A stretch of 64,000 bases of DNA, from the NCBI GenBank assembly GCA_964569795.1, contig CAZMVB010000004.1, forward strand, positions 62,001 to 126,000. Direction: 5' to 3'. A model generated the notes under the pieces. That model was not told where the DNA came from. It made no database searches and saw nothing but the letters and a program-made list of their open reading frames with translations. The DNA comes from JAHJDS01 sp964569795. Lineage in GTDB: Bacteria > Desulfobacterota > Desulfarculia > Desulfarculales > JAHJDS01. Below, piece after piece: positions 50,405 to 59,128 of the stretch (position 1 is the stretch's first letter; each line of letters starts with the position of its first letter). The translations under genes were made by a program, and so were the position numbers.

Positions 50405-51325
50405 TCAGGCGGCCAGGATCTTGACCCGGCTGAGGTCCATGGTGCCCAGGCCCATCTGGTGGCCGATGCGGATGTGGCCGATGTCGGACGGCCTGAGGCC
50501 GAACCAGCGGGTGGCATAGGCGTCCACGGCCACGGTGTCCCGTCCGGCGACCACGGTGTCCATCTTCTTGACGTACTCGGTCGAGCCGCCCGAGGGACCG
50601 TTGTCGGTCATGATCCGGGTGCCGTCCATGATGATCAGGTGGGGCTTGAGGACCGTGTTCAGGTCGGCGATGGACTGGTGGAGGCCCCAGTGGAGCCGGC
50701 CGCGGTTGCCGCCCACGGCGCCCATCATGTTCTTCATGGACAGGGTCAGCCGCGAGGAGCCGTGGTGCTTGGCCACGGGGACGCTGATGAAGCAGTCGGC
50801 CAGGAGGCACGGCTTGTAAAACGACCAGGTCTTGACCTGCCGGCCGTACTTGAGCCGGGCGGTCAAGAACAGCCGCTCGTCCACGTAGTCGATCCGGACC
50901 CGGCGGTCGCCTACGGACTTGACCGCGGCCTGGATGCCCGAGTTCTGGTAGCAGGCCTGGGCGTTGTTGACCGGGTTGTCGAACACATAGACGTCCTTGG
51001 CGCCGGCCTTGAGGCACAGCTCGACGACCCGCTTGACCACCACCGGGTTGGTGTCGGCCGCCATCTCGGGGCCCTGGTCCCAGGCGATGTTGGGCTTGAC
51101 CACCACCCGGGCGTTTTTCTTGACGAACGCGGACATCCCGCCCAGCTTGGCCACGGCCCGGTCCACCAGGGAGGCGTGGTCGGCCCCCTTGGCCACGGCC
51201 AGGGTCGGATCGGGTCTGGCCGCCGCGGCGGCCTGCTGATCCCAGATAAAGGTCGTTCCCAGGCCGGTGCCCGAGGCGACAAAGCCCAGCCTGGCCATTT
51301 TGCCCAGAAAATCCCTGCGGTTCAT
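50405..51325 (-). CDS. Tat-exported DUF362 protein (paralogue 1)
   Basis: A 306-residue protein with a twin-arginine signal (NRRDFLGKMARLGFVASG). Typical DUF362 segments follow: VVVKPNIAWDQGP near residue 75, VYVFDNPVNNAQACYQNSGI near 120, CFISVPVAKHHGSSRLTLSMKN near 180, and IIMDGTRIMTDNGPSGGSTEY near 235. Family members are suspected iron-sulfur or redox partners; the function is unproven. The Tat signal implies folding with cofactor before export. ATG at 51325 has AAGGAG at 6 bases. It forms a two-gene unit with the polyferredoxin downstream, mirroring 57200-60111. Confidence 0.88.
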   Translation of the reverse strand: MNRRDFLGKMARLGFVASGTGLGTTFIWDQQAAAAARPDPTLAVAKGADHASLVDRAVAKLGGMSAFVKKNARVVVKPNIAWDQGPEMAADTNPVVVKRVVELCLKAGAKDVYVFDNPVNNAQACYQNSGIQAAVKSVGDRRVRIDYVDERLFLTARLKYGRQVKTWSFYKPCLLADCFISVPVAKHHGSSRLTLSMKNMMGAVGGNRGRLHWGLHQSIADLNTVLKPHLIIMDGTRIMTDNGPSGGSTEYVKKMDTVVAGRDTVAVDAYATRWFGLRPSDIGHIRIGHQMGLGTMDLSRVKILAA

Positions 51326-51509
51326 GTGAAGCTCCTTGCCGGTGATGCGCGCCGGTAAGACGCTGACATTGTATCGCCCGGGGGGGCGGTTTTCAACTCG
51401 GGTCCCGGGCCGGCGGCGGTTATCCCTCGTGCGACCCATTGGTCAATTATAAAGAATCACGACCGCCCACGGCAAGGCCGACCGGGTCTGCGACCGGGCG
51501 GGGACAGGG

Positions 51510-51537
51510 TTGATTTTTCAGGGTCGATTGGTATATT
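51510..51537 (+). promoter_or_regulatory. promoter of tRNA-Ser
   Basis: TTGATT (51510-51515), a 16-base spacer and TATATT (51532-51537) form a good sigma70 site. Transcription would begin a few bases before the mature tRNA 5' end at 51548, as is common for tRNA genes. Confidence 0.55.
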
Positions 51538-51547
51538 GATGCGGCGC

Positions 51548-51643
51548 GGAGGGGTGCCGCAGCCAGGCCGAACGGGCTCGACTCGAAATCGAGTGACCCG
51601 GTTGATCCCGGGTCCGTGGGTTCGAATCCCACCCCCTCCGCCA
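51548..51643 (+). tRNA. tRNA-Ser (anticodon CGA)
   Basis: A class II tRNA with encoded CCA. The 7-bp acceptor GGAGGGG pairs with CCCCTCC. The anticodon arm is CTCGA-CTCGAAA-TCGAG, which places CGA in the loop. The long variable arm is ACCCGG/CCGGGT, and the T arm GTGGG/CCCAC encloses TTCGAAT. Discriminator G fits serine. It reads UCG codons. Confidence 0.95.
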
Positions 51644-51663
51644 TTTCGTTTAGATTGACGCGA

Positions 51664-53067
51664 CTAATTTTTCAGGCGCCTTGACCGCCAGGATTGGTAC
51701 TTCAAGACCGTGGCGTAAACGTGCATCGCCCTCTCGGCCGAGTCAAAAAAGGGTATCCCGGCCCGGAGGAGCTTGCTGGCCAGATCAGTAGCAAAGCCGG
51801 GAATGGCCGCCACCAGGAGCGGCTTTTCGAATTCCCGGCCGATCCGGATCAGGTTCTGGGTATATAATTCGTTCAATTCCGGGCTCAATCCGGCGCCCAT
51901 GACCAGGACAGCGTCAACGCCGGGGTCACCGAGCAAGGTCTGAACGGCCTTGAAATAGATATTGAGATCCATGGACGCGGTCAGGCCGACGTCGATGGGA
52001 TTTTTCAGGCTGGTGCCGCTGTCGGGCACGAACTCGGCCAGGCGGGAGATGGTGTCTGGCGAGGGGGTCGCCAGGTGCAGTCCCTCCCGGCCGCAGGCCT
52101 CGGCCGCGGACACGGCCAGTCCGCCCGGCCCGGAGATCACGGCCATTCGGGGTCCGAGATCGTTTCGGGGCAGCATGTAGAAACCGATCAGGGCATCGAC
52201 CAAGGCCTCGAAGCCGACGACCTGGACGGCCCCGGCCTGACGGACGGCGCCCCGCCATATTTCCTCGGACCCGGCCATGGCGCCGGTATGTGAGGCCACG
52301 GCCCGGCTGCCCTCGTCGGTCAGGCCCACCCGCCACAGGATGACCGGCTTGGCCAGGCTGGCCTTTTTCAGGGCCTCCAGGAAATACCGGCCGTCCTTGA
52401 CGCCCTCGAGGTAGGCGGCGATGACGGTGGTGGCCGGGTCTTGTCCGAGGTAAAGGAGCATGTCAGCGCTTTGAAGGTCGCATTCGTTGCCCAGGGACGC
52501 GGCCTTGCTGAAGGCCAGGCCCTTGGCCGGGGCGATCCGGGCCAGGATATTGGCCAGAGAGCCGCTGTGGGAGATGAATCCGACGCCGCCCGATTCCCGG
52601 GAGAGCCGGGGAAAGAACGACAATCCGGATTCAGGGCAATACAGGCCCATGCAGTTGGGACCGAGGAGCCTGACGCCCAAGGCGTCGGCCTCCCGGGCAA
52701 GTTCCGTCTCGAGGGCCCGGCCCTCATCGCTGCCGGTCTCCTTGTAGCCGGCCGTGAACAGGACGATCCCCTTGACCCCCTTGCGGCCGCATTCCCGAAC
52801 GGCCTCCAGGGCCCGGGGGCGCGGCACCAGGACAATGGCCAGATCGACCTGGTCCGGTATGGCCGATACGCTGGGATAGGCCTTCAGCCCGTCGATTTCG
52901 TCGGCCACGGGATTGACCGGATATATGGGCCCTGGAAATTTCTGGTCCAAAAGGGCCATCAGGAATACCTTGCCGGCCTTGAGTTCCCGGGGGGCGCCGA
53001 CCACGGCCACCGACCGGGGATGGAACAATCGGTCGATCTGACGTACCAGTTCCGCGTGCGTTTTCAC
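51664..53067 (-). CDS. ADP-forming acyl-CoA synthetase alpha-type protein
   Basis: A 467-residue protein of the NDP-forming acyl-CoA synthetase superfamily, which makes acyl-CoA from acid, CoA and ATP or the reverse. The CoA-binding Rossmann domain starts with FHPRSVAVVGAPRELKAGKVF. Succinyl-CoA-ligase-like domains follow with GPNCMGLYCPESGLSFFP near residue 150 and GGVGFISHSGSLANILA. The phospho-histidine is likely in AVASHTGAMAGSEEIW near residue 255. No fused ATP-grasp beta domain is present, so a beta subunit elsewhere is expected. GTG at 53067 has AGG upstream; ATG at 53112 has no site. It is bracketed by an intact and a decayed tRNA-Ser. Confidence 0.85.
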   Translation of the reverse strand: MKTHAELVRQIDRLFHPRSVAVVGAPRELKAGKVFLMALLDQKFPGPIYPVNPVADEIDGLKAYPSVSAIPDQVDLAIVLVPRPRALEAVRECGRKGVKGIVLFTAGYKETGSDEGRALETELAREADALGVRLLGPNCMGLYCPESGLSFFPRLSRESGGVGFISHSGSLANILARIAPAKGLAFSKAASLGNECDLQSADMLLYLGQDPATTVIAAYLEGVKDGRYFLEALKKASLAKPVILWRVGLTDEGSRAVASHTGAMAGSEEIWRGAVRQAGAVQVVGFEALVDALIGFYMLPRNDLGPRMAVISGPGGLAVSAAEACGREGLHLATPSPDTISRLAEFVPDSGTSLKNPIDVGLTASMDLNIYFKAVQTLLGDPGVDAVLVMGAGLSPELNELYTQNLIRIGREFEKPLLVAAIPGFATDLASKLLRAGIPFFDSAERAMHVYATVLKYQSWRSRRLKN

Positions 53068-53179
53068 TATGCGCCTGCTCCGGACGGGTCTCTGTTTCGA
53101 TCCGCAGATCATTACACAACTTGATGAACGAACACAACCGTGAGTCCCGCGGCCGTGCCTGAGTCTGAATTGAGGCCCT

Positions 53180-53275
53180 GCCGGGGTGCCGCCGCCAGGC
53201 CGAACGGGCTCGACTCGAGATCGAGTGACCCGCTTGATCCCGGGTCCGCGGGTTCGGGTCCCTCTCCCCCTGCCA
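53180..53275 (+). pseudogene. degenerate copy of tRNA-Ser(CGA)
   Basis: Same length as the tRNA at 51548 and nearly identical in the D, anticodon and variable arms, with CGA anticodon kept. The 5' acceptor (GCCGGGG) no longer pairs with the 3' end (TCCCCCT), the T stem has a mismatch and TTCGAAT is TTCGGGT. No promoter precedes it; a run of seven T follows the CCA. It is a non-functional duplicate. Confidence 0.85.
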
Positions 53276-53361
53276 TTTTTTTGCGGTCAATTACACGAAG
53301 TAATTGTTATGATGCCGGCGTGGCGAGAAAACCATTTGACCCATAATCACCCGGGGGCGAG

Positions 53362-54291
53362 ATGATAATCGACATCCACCGGCACCTGGTGACCGAGGAC
53401 TGGTTCCCCGAGAAATTCTGGACCGGACTCGCCCGAATGATCGTCCCCCTGCTGGCCCGCCGGGGCAGGCCGGCCAATATCGAGTCCGTGCGGGAGCGAT
53501 ATTTCCCCCGGATGTTCGACATCGACGGCCACGAACACCTCGACCAGATGGACCAGGCCGGAATCGACCGGACCGCCGTGTTTCTGCTGGACGTGGGCCT
53601 GCTGGTCGGCGAGGCGCCGGTGAGCCTCGAAGAGCAGACCCGGGCCCTGTTCGACGCGGCCCGCCAACACCCCGACCGCCTCGTCCCCTTGGCCCACATC
53701 GACCCCAGACGTCCCGGGGCCGTTGATTTCGTCCAGAAGTGCGTCCAGGAGGCAGGCGCCCGGGGACTGAAGCTGCACCCCGGCGCGGGGTTCGATCCGT
53801 CCCAGAAGGAGACCCTGGATCTGATCGAGGCCGCGGCCGGGTTCGACCTCCCGGTCATCACCCACACCGGCCCCAGTATCCCGCCGACCATGAGCCGCTA
53901 CTGCGAACCGATCCATCTCGACGAGATCCTGCTCCGGTTCCCCGAGGTGAACGTCATCGCCGCTCACATGGCCTACGGCTACCATGAACTGCTGTTTTCG
54001 CTGGGGCGGGTCAGGCCGAACCTGTACACCGACATCTCGGGCTGGCAGGTGACCGCCCGGATCGACTATGACCTGTTCGCCCGGACCCTGCGCCGGGCGG
54101 CCGACGTGATGGGCCCCGAGCGGATACTCTTCGGCACTGACGGCCCCTATCTCTGGCCGACCCTGTCTGATCGGGATTACGTCCAGGCCGTCCGGGACCT
54201 GACCTCCAAGGCCCCGGCGGACGCCCGCTTCACCGCCGAGGAAGTGGACCTCATCCTGGGCGGCAACGCGGCCCGGCTGCTGGGCCTTTGA
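53362..54291 (+). CDS. amidohydrolase-related TIM-barrel protein (amidohydrolase 2 family)
   Basis: A 309-residue protein of the family that includes decarboxylases such as ACMSD and 2-pyrone-dicarboxylate-type hydrolases. Metal and catalytic positions are DIHRH (5-9), GLKLHPGAGFDP near residue 135, ITHTGPS near residue 172, AAHMAYGYHEL near residue 203, and the final aspartate in LFGTDGPYLWP near residue 255. All are kept, so it should be an active hydrolase or decarboxylase of an aromatic or lactone acid; the substrate is unknown. ATG at 53362 has GGGGGCGAG upstream. Single gene. Confidence 0.87.
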   Translation: MIIDIHRHLVTEDWFPEKFWTGLARMIVPLLARRGRPANIESVRERYFPRMFDIDGHEHLDQMDQAGIDRTAVFLLDVGLLVGEAPVSLEEQTRALFDAARQHPDRLVPLAHIDPRRPGAVDFVQKCVQEAGARGLKLHPGAGFDPSQKETLDLIEAAAGFDLPVITHTGPSIPPTMSRYCEPIHLDEILLRFPEVNVIAAHMAYGYHELLFSLGRVRPNLYTDISGWQVTARIDYDLFARTLRRAADVMGPERILFGTDGPYLWPTLSDRDYVQAVRDLTSKAPADARFTAEEVDLILGGNAARLLGL

Positions 54292-54480
54292 CCGGTCCCC
54301 CTCTGGTGGTGAGCGGTCAGCGCTGGACCAGCGGCGCCGGGCAAGGGTTGGTGGTTTCAACCCGGCCCGGCGCTCAGGGATGGATTCCTTTCGGCCGAAG
54401 CGGATGCCGGCCCATGTCCGGTCAAGACCGGATCTTGGGACCTGCCGTCTCGGAACAGGGTCCAGAATTATGGTCGAATG

Positions 54481-55413
54481 TCACGGGCTTTCCCGTCCCT
54501 TTAAATAGATATGGCGACTGCATGCGTTCCCAGTGCAATCTGGGTATGGCCCTATCAGTGGGATTGGCCCATGCAGGATTATTTTTACGCAACCTCGGTT
54601 ATTATAAAATCCTATTTTAGGGATCCATTGTATTGAAAAAGCGCGTTTATATTCGCCATGTACAACAGGTTGTCCTCCCGGAACATGTCGAATTATTCTA
54701 AAATACTTATTATCTGGTGCTCTGAGTTTGATCGGTCTATTTTTGTCTATAATTATACATGGATTGACAAAATATATCTTGCCGATCTTCACCGTGGCGC
54801 CTGACTCCAGTTGATTTGATATCCATATTGTCTTTTGTGTTTCGTCTCTTCGAAGAACAAATGCAGTTTCTCCATGTGTGGCAGCCATGTTTTCCCCTGG
54901 AATGAACCAGACGGCATTATTCCATCCCGGCGCATTCGACACCTTAAACGGGTTTTGTTCACTGCCCAAGTTCTGTACCTGGCCCCCACCAGAAGGCAAT
55001 GTGTAGCCCACCCTGAAATAGTATTTATATGTATGTGTTATTGGCGTATCTAATTCATACATCCACAGGCTGTCGTTGTCGTCTATCACGCGTTTCATCT
55101 CATAGGGGGCACCATCAATATATACATATGGACTGATATTAGTCACTTGTTCATGAGGTCTTACTTCTAATAAAAAACGACGAAATGGATGGTATTTCGC
55201 AAGTTCTCTCAACCACACCGAAGTAAGGGGATACACCCAGGGTACTTTCAGTTTGTTCCAGTGGTAGCGGAGGACATAAGGCCATTGCCCACACAAGTTA
55301 CTAGCACACAATCCGTCATGAGGTGTTAGGTTTGTTAATCCAATACCGCAGCCAAAAAATCCCAGGACTGAACAAAGGCCAATGGCCACAGCCAGAATGA
55401 CTCGTCTGAACAT
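54481..55413 (-). CDS. AT-rich putative lipoprotein of unknown function
   Basis: A 310-residue exported protein. The signal MFRRVILAVAIGLCSVLGFFGCGIG has a lipobox-like cysteine (GFFGC). The mature part is beta-rich, with aromatic strands (HTYKYYFRVGYTLPSGGG, KTIWISNQLESGATVKIG) and several cysteines (LCASNLCG, DCTGNACSRH) that may form disulfides. I do not recognise the family. Base composition is much more AT-rich than flanking genes, so transfer is likely. A perfect consensus promoter lies about 210 bases upstream, giving a long leader. Confidence 0.65.
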   Translation of the reverse strand: MFRRVILAVAIGLCSVLGFFGCGIGLTNLTPHDGLCASNLCGQWPYVLRYHWNKLKVPWVYPLTSVWLRELAKYHPFRRFLLEVRPHEQVTNISPYVYIDGAPYEMKRVIDDNDSLWMYELDTPITHTYKYYFRVGYTLPSGGGQVQNLGSEQNPFKVSNAPGWNNAVWFIPGENMAATHGETAFVLRRDETQKTIWISNQLESGATVKIGKIYFVNPCIIIDKNRPIKLRAPDNKYFRIIRHVPGGQPVVHGEYKRAFSIQWIPKIGFYNNRGCVKIILHGPIPLIGPYPDCTGNACSRHIYLKGRESP

Positions 55414-55456
55414 GGTCGTACCCCCCCTTTGGGATCGCCAACGGCGACCGTTAACG

Positions 55457-55487
55457 CACGGACAATAAGTTTTGCTTATACCCCGTG
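55457..55487 (-). promoter_or_regulatory. structured hairpin in the lipoprotein leader
   Basis: On the minus strand CACGG and CCGTG enclose a second stem ATAAG/CTTAT with a CAAAA loop and small internal loops. With an adjacent AACGG-TCG-CCGTT hairpin it gives the leader more structure than expected. It does not match a riboswitch class I know. Confidence 0.4.
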
Positions 55488-55626
55488 AGCCAACGCTGGG
55501 GAGGATACCTTTCAGACCAACTGCAACCGCCCCAAAGACTGCCTGACCAGATTTAATGGAACATCAACTCGGGCGCCCCCCCTTGCTGGTTTTGATTTTC
55601 GGGTTTAAAAAAGACTTTTGAGTATT

Positions 55627-55654
55627 ATTATATCATTAATAATGATTATGTCAA
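55627..55654 (-). promoter_or_regulatory. perfect consensus sigma70 promoter of the lipoprotein gene
   Basis: Minus-strand TTGACA (55654-55649) and TATAAT (55632-55627) are both exact, with a 16-base spacer. Transcription would begin near 55620, about 207 bases upstream of the lipoprotein ATG. Confidence 0.6.
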
Positions 55655-55950
55655 CCATTTTTTCCCTGTTTGCTTTATTTTACGTAACCTAATGATCTGT
55701 CAGTGATTCCTTCCCGGAGCTGTCGCCGGACTCCCCAGGCATGGGCCGGAATTTCACGGCAGGTCCCGGGGGTACGATGCCCCCCAAAAAGACCTAACTA
55801 TGGCAGCCAGCACCCCTGCTACGCAGATAATACTCGTAATATCATCTAGATATAGAAACGAGGCTTGCTTCGAATCCCGCCCCCTGGGCCGGTTTGCGGG
55901 GCCGGCCGGACCGTTGCCCGGCCGCGCCCCGCCGCAGTCCTGGGACCCGG

Positions 55951-57147
55951 TCAGACGGTCAGCAGATCGACCGCCTCGCGCATCAGGCGCCCGATGGGCA
56001 TCCCCTGGGGACAGGCCGCCTCGGCCGGCCCAAAGTCCGCGGTCGCCAGCCGGCCCTGGATTTCTGCGGGAATCTCCCCGAAGAGCTCGCGGGCCATGTC
56101 GCGGTCGCCGTAGTCCTGATAGTACATCAGGTAGCGCATCACGTCGGCCACCGGTGCGGCCGTCGCGCCCTGGCAGATTCGACCGCATCCGGCGCAGTAA
56201 CTCGAGGCCGTGTCCGCGGCATGGGCCGCCAGCATGACCTTGTCATCGGCCGAGAGGCGCGTCTTGTTCAGGGCGGCGGCCACGTTGGCCCCCAGCACGG
56301 TCAGATCGTACATGGCCGAGCAGGCGCTGGCGATCCGCGGGTCGTCCCAGACGGCCTTGAGCTTGGCCTGCTGGGTGGTGTAGCCCAGCTTGGTGAACCG
56401 GTCCAGCATCCGGTGCTCCCGGTCACCGGCGTCGCCCGAGATGAAGGACCGCCCGCCCTGGGTCTTCATGGCCGTCAGGCCGATCCCGGCCTGGTGGCAG
56501 GCCTCGACGGCCCGCTTCATGGCCGGCTCGTTCATGACCCGGAAGTTGTAGGTGAACATGATGCCGTCGATCCAGCCCAGCTTGGCCGCCCCGGCCAGGC
56601 AGGCGGCCATGTTGGCGTGGGACGAGAACCCGAAGAACTTGATCTTGCCCGAGGCCTTGGCCTTGGCGCCCCATTTTCTGAGGGCCGGGGTCATCTCCGA
56701 GATCTCGTCCACGCCGTGGATGAAGTAGAGGTCCACGTAATTGGTCTGGAGGCGCTGCAGGGAATTTTGCAAGGCCGTGTCCAGTTCCTGGGGGTTGCGG
56801 GATTTGCCCTTGGTGACAAGAAAGATCTTTTTGCGGGCGCCGGGGTCCCGGGCCAAATACTGGCCCATGCCGGTCTCGCTCCGTCCCCAGCCGTAGCGCT
56901 CGGCGGTGTCCCAGTAGGTCACGCCCAGGCGCAGGGCCTGGCGCAGGACGAGCAGGTTGCTCGGGGTGTCGAAGATGCCCCCCAGGGCCAGGATAGGTAC
57001 CTTCACCCCGGTCTTGCCAAAGGTCCTCAGGGGTATACTGGCCGGGGCGGCCTGGCCGGGGACGGCCGTGGCCAGGACCCCGGCGCCGGCCGCGGCCGTG
57101 GTCTTGAAAAAGTCGCGGCGGGAGATGCCGTGCGGTTTATCGGACAT
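55951..57147 (-). CDS. Tat-exported aldo/keto reductase with C-terminal cysteine cluster
   Basis: A 398-residue protein. It starts with a twin-arginine signal (SRRDFFKTTAAAGAGVLA). The aldo/keto reductase barrel follows: RTFGKTGVKVPILALGG, YWDTAERYGWGRSETGMG, LVTKGKSR and DLYFIHGVDEI carry the catalytic D, Y, K and H. The C-terminus has cysteines in SYCAGCGRICQGA and AEAACPQGMPIG, a pattern seen in family members with a [4Fe-4S]-like site. A periplasmic oxidoreductase is inferred. It lies 52 bases downstream of the second polyferredoxin gene, so electrons could pass between them. Confidence 0.88.
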   Translation of the reverse strand: MSDKPHGISRRDFFKTTAAAGAGVLATAVPGQAAPASIPLRTFGKTGVKVPILALGGIFDTPSNLLVLRQALRLGVTYWDTAERYGWGRSETGMGQYLARDPGARKKIFLVTKGKSRNPQELDTALQNSLQRLQTNYVDLYFIHGVDEISEMTPALRKWGAKAKASGKIKFFGFSSHANMAACLAGAAKLGWIDGIMFTYNFRVMNEPAMKRAVEACHQAGIGLTAMKTQGGRSFISGDAGDREHRMLDRFTKLGYTTQQAKLKAVWDDPRIASACSAMYDLTVLGANVAAALNKTRLSADDKVMLAAHAADTASSYCAGCGRICQGATAAPVADVMRYLMYYQDYGDRDMARELFGEIPAEIQGRLATADFGPAEAACPQGMPIGRLMREAVDLLTV

Positions 57148-57199
57148 GGCTTGGGTCTCCTTCTCCGGTTCATCCGGATGGTTTCATCGCTTGGTCTGA

Positions 57200-59128
57200 T
57201 TACAGGAAAGTGCGGTCGCGGCGGCGCGACTCGTTTTCGGCGGTGACCCGGATGGCGCGGCGTCCGGTCACCGGACACTCGTGCTCGCAGATGCCGCACC
57301 CGTTACAGCGGCGCGGATCGACCAGGGGCCGTTGGAGACGGACCACCAGGCTGACCTGTGTTCCAGTCGGCGGCGGCCAGCCTTCGGGCCTGGTCCGGTC
57401 CAGGATCACGGTCTGCCCGGACACGGCCTTGATCCGGCGCCTGGAGTCGGCCCCGATCTGGACAAAATAATCGCCCGAGCCGAGACGGTCCGGGGGCAGC
57501 GGTCCGCCGCCCAGGGTGACCCGGTCGGGCCCGGCCGCGACCACCGGTCGAACCCCGTCCCGGACGGTCTCGAACACGGTCTGGGTGAAGATGGCCTTGG
57601 GCGAGAACGGGCAGTTCTCCTGGCAGACGATGCAGGGCCGGCCCACGGCCCAGGGCAGGCAGCGGCTGCGGTCCACAAAGGCCAGGCCCATGCGGACCGG
57701 TCCCTGCTTGGCGAAGCGGCCCCGGCCGATCTTCTGGTCCAGGTTAAGGGGCGTGATCGCCCCGGTGGGACAGAGCTGGCCGCAGGCGATGCAGTTGAGC
57801 TGGCAGCCGCTGGTCCCCATCCGGAAGTCGAGGACCGGCGTCCACAGGCCCTCGAGGCCGGCCTGAAGCCCGGCCGGCTGGATGACGTTGGTCGGGCAGA
57901 CCCGGAGGCACTGGCCGCACTTGGTGCAGCGGTCCAGGAACCGGGGCTCGGCCAGGGCCCCCGGCGGCCGGACCAGGCCGGGATTGCGTCCCGACCCGAG
58001 CCCGCCGGTCAGCCGGAGCAGGGGCACGGCGGCCAGGCCCGAGGCCAGCGACAGGGTGAAGCCCCGCCGGGAAAGATCAGGCGAGGTGATCTCGCCGGCC
58101 GCGGATTTGGCGGTACTGAAAGCGATCTCGTCGTCGGGACAGGACTGCCGGCAGTTGAAGCAGACCAGGCACTCGGCCTGGCGCAGCTCCCCGGCCGGCT
58201 GGCAGGCCCCCTCGCAGTCCAGGTCGCATCGCCCGCAGTCGCGGCACTCGGCCCGTTTTTTTCCGATCCGCCACCAGGCGAACCGCCCCAGGACGCCCAG
58301 CAGGGCCCCCAGGGGACAGACGAACCGGCAGTAGAAGCGGGGGATGACCAGGTTCAGGAGCAGGATCGTCCCGAACAAAGCGCCGATCAGCCAGGCCCCC
58401 TCGTAAACCCGGGCCTTGGCCGAAAGCACGTGGGCCCCCGAGTCGGCCAGGGGCGCCACCACCAGGTTGATCGAGCGGTAAACCAGGGGCAGAGGGTCCA
58501 GCAGGCCAGTTTGCAGGCTCGAGGCCACGGCCCGATCCAGGGGCATCAGGAACGCCGCGGCCAGCCAGGCCCCGACCAGCAGCGCCGTGGCCGCCCCCGC
58601 CCGCCAGGGCCGGTGTCCGCCCCGGATCAAGGCCAGCCCGGCCATGGCCACCGCCAGGGCCGCCCCGATCAGGGCGGCGAGCAAAAAACCCCGGGTCGGG
58701 GCCGACAGGACTCGGCCGATCAGCCCGCCCGCCGCCGCGGTCAGCAACCCGAACAAGAGGTAATACTTCACGGCCATGGCCCGCCGGTAGCGGTTGGCGG
58801 CCTGGCGCGCCGCGGCCTTCTTTCTCCGGCGACCCAGGTAACCGATGAAATGATTCAGGGCCCCCAGGGGACAGACCCAGCCGCACCAGACCCGGCCCAG
58901 GACAATGGTCAGCACCACCGTGGCCACGGCCCACAGCAGTCCGGTGTAGAGCACGCCCGTGGTCAGGACCGTGCCCAGGGCCAGCAAGGGGTCCAGCTCG
59001 AGCAGCCAGTTGACTGGCCAGCCCCGCAGTTGCCACCACCTGTCGCCCAGGGTGGCCGCCAGGCAGAACCACAGGAACAGGGCCAGGAAAAAGGACTGGC
59101 TGATCCGGCGGGCGGTGACGATGCGCAC
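57200..59128 (-). CDS. NapH/MauN-type membrane polyferredoxin (paralogue 2)
   Basis: A 642-residue membrane protein, longer relative of 48626-50362. The NapH loops are CGWVCPLGALNHF near residue 82 and CRFVCPLGALLGV near residue 270. About eight helices precede a C-terminal half with cysteine clusters CRDCGRCDLDCEGAC, CLVCFNCRQSCP, CTKCGQCLRVCP, CIACGQLCPTGAI, CIVCQENCPFSPKAI and CNGCGICEHECP. An insertion of about 90 residues (PVVAAGPDRVTLGGGPLPP region) between the last two clusters is absent in paralogue 1. GTG at 59128 overlaps the DUF362 stop by one base (TAGTG). It should link quinone to the exported partners of the operon. Confidence 0.9.
   Translation of the reverse strand: MRIVTARRISQSFFLALFLWFCLAATLGDRWWQLRGWPVNWLLELDPLLALGTVLTTGVLYTGLLWAVATVVLTIVLGRVWCGWVCPLGALNHFIGYLGRRRKKAAARQAANRYRRAMAVKYYLLFGLLTAAAGGLIGRVLSAPTRGFLLAALIGAALAVAMAGLALIRGGHRPWRAGAATALLVGAWLAAAFLMPLDRAVASSLQTGLLDPLPLVYRSINLVVAPLADSGAHVLSAKARVYEGAWLIGALFGTILLLNLVIPRFYCRFVCPLGALLGVLGRFAWWRIGKKRAECRDCGRCDLDCEGACQPAGELRQAECLVCFNCRQSCPDDEIAFSTAKSAAGEITSPDLSRRGFTLSLASGLAAVPLLRLTGGLGSGRNPGLVRPPGALAEPRFLDRCTKCGQCLRVCPTNVIQPAGLQAGLEGLWTPVLDFRMGTSGCQLNCIACGQLCPTGAITPLNLDQKIGRGRFAKQGPVRMGLAFVDRSRCLPWAVGRPCIVCQENCPFSPKAIFTQTVFETVRDGVRPVVAAGPDRVTLGGGPLPPDRLGSGDYFVQIGADSRRRIKAVSGQTVILDRTRPEGWPPPTGTQVSLVVRLQRPLVDPRRCNGCGICEHECPVTGRRAIRVTAENESRRRDRTFL

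Larger units (their letters stand above)
55414..55950. other. long leader and AT-rich spacer
   Basis: No supported gene. Bases 55414-55620 would be the leader of the lipoprotein mRNA. They contain a compound hairpin (55457-55487) and a small AACGG/CCGTT hairpin next to it. The consensus promoter lies at 55627-55654. From about 55750 the DNA is GC-rich and unremarkable. Confidence 0.55.

Noticed and set aside
51447..51644. ORF on the minus strand beginning MAEGVGFEPT
   Set aside because: It is antisense to the tRNA-Ser gene; this kind of translation is a well-known artefact of type II tRNA genes.
54288..54620. 110-residue plus-strand ORF after the amidohydrolase
   Set aside because: It runs into the antisense of the lipoprotein gene and has no domain or ribosome site.
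55754..56188. 144-residue minus-strand ORF at the end of the aldo/keto reductase
   Set aside because: Different frame of the reductase 3' end; arginine/glycine-rich shadow.
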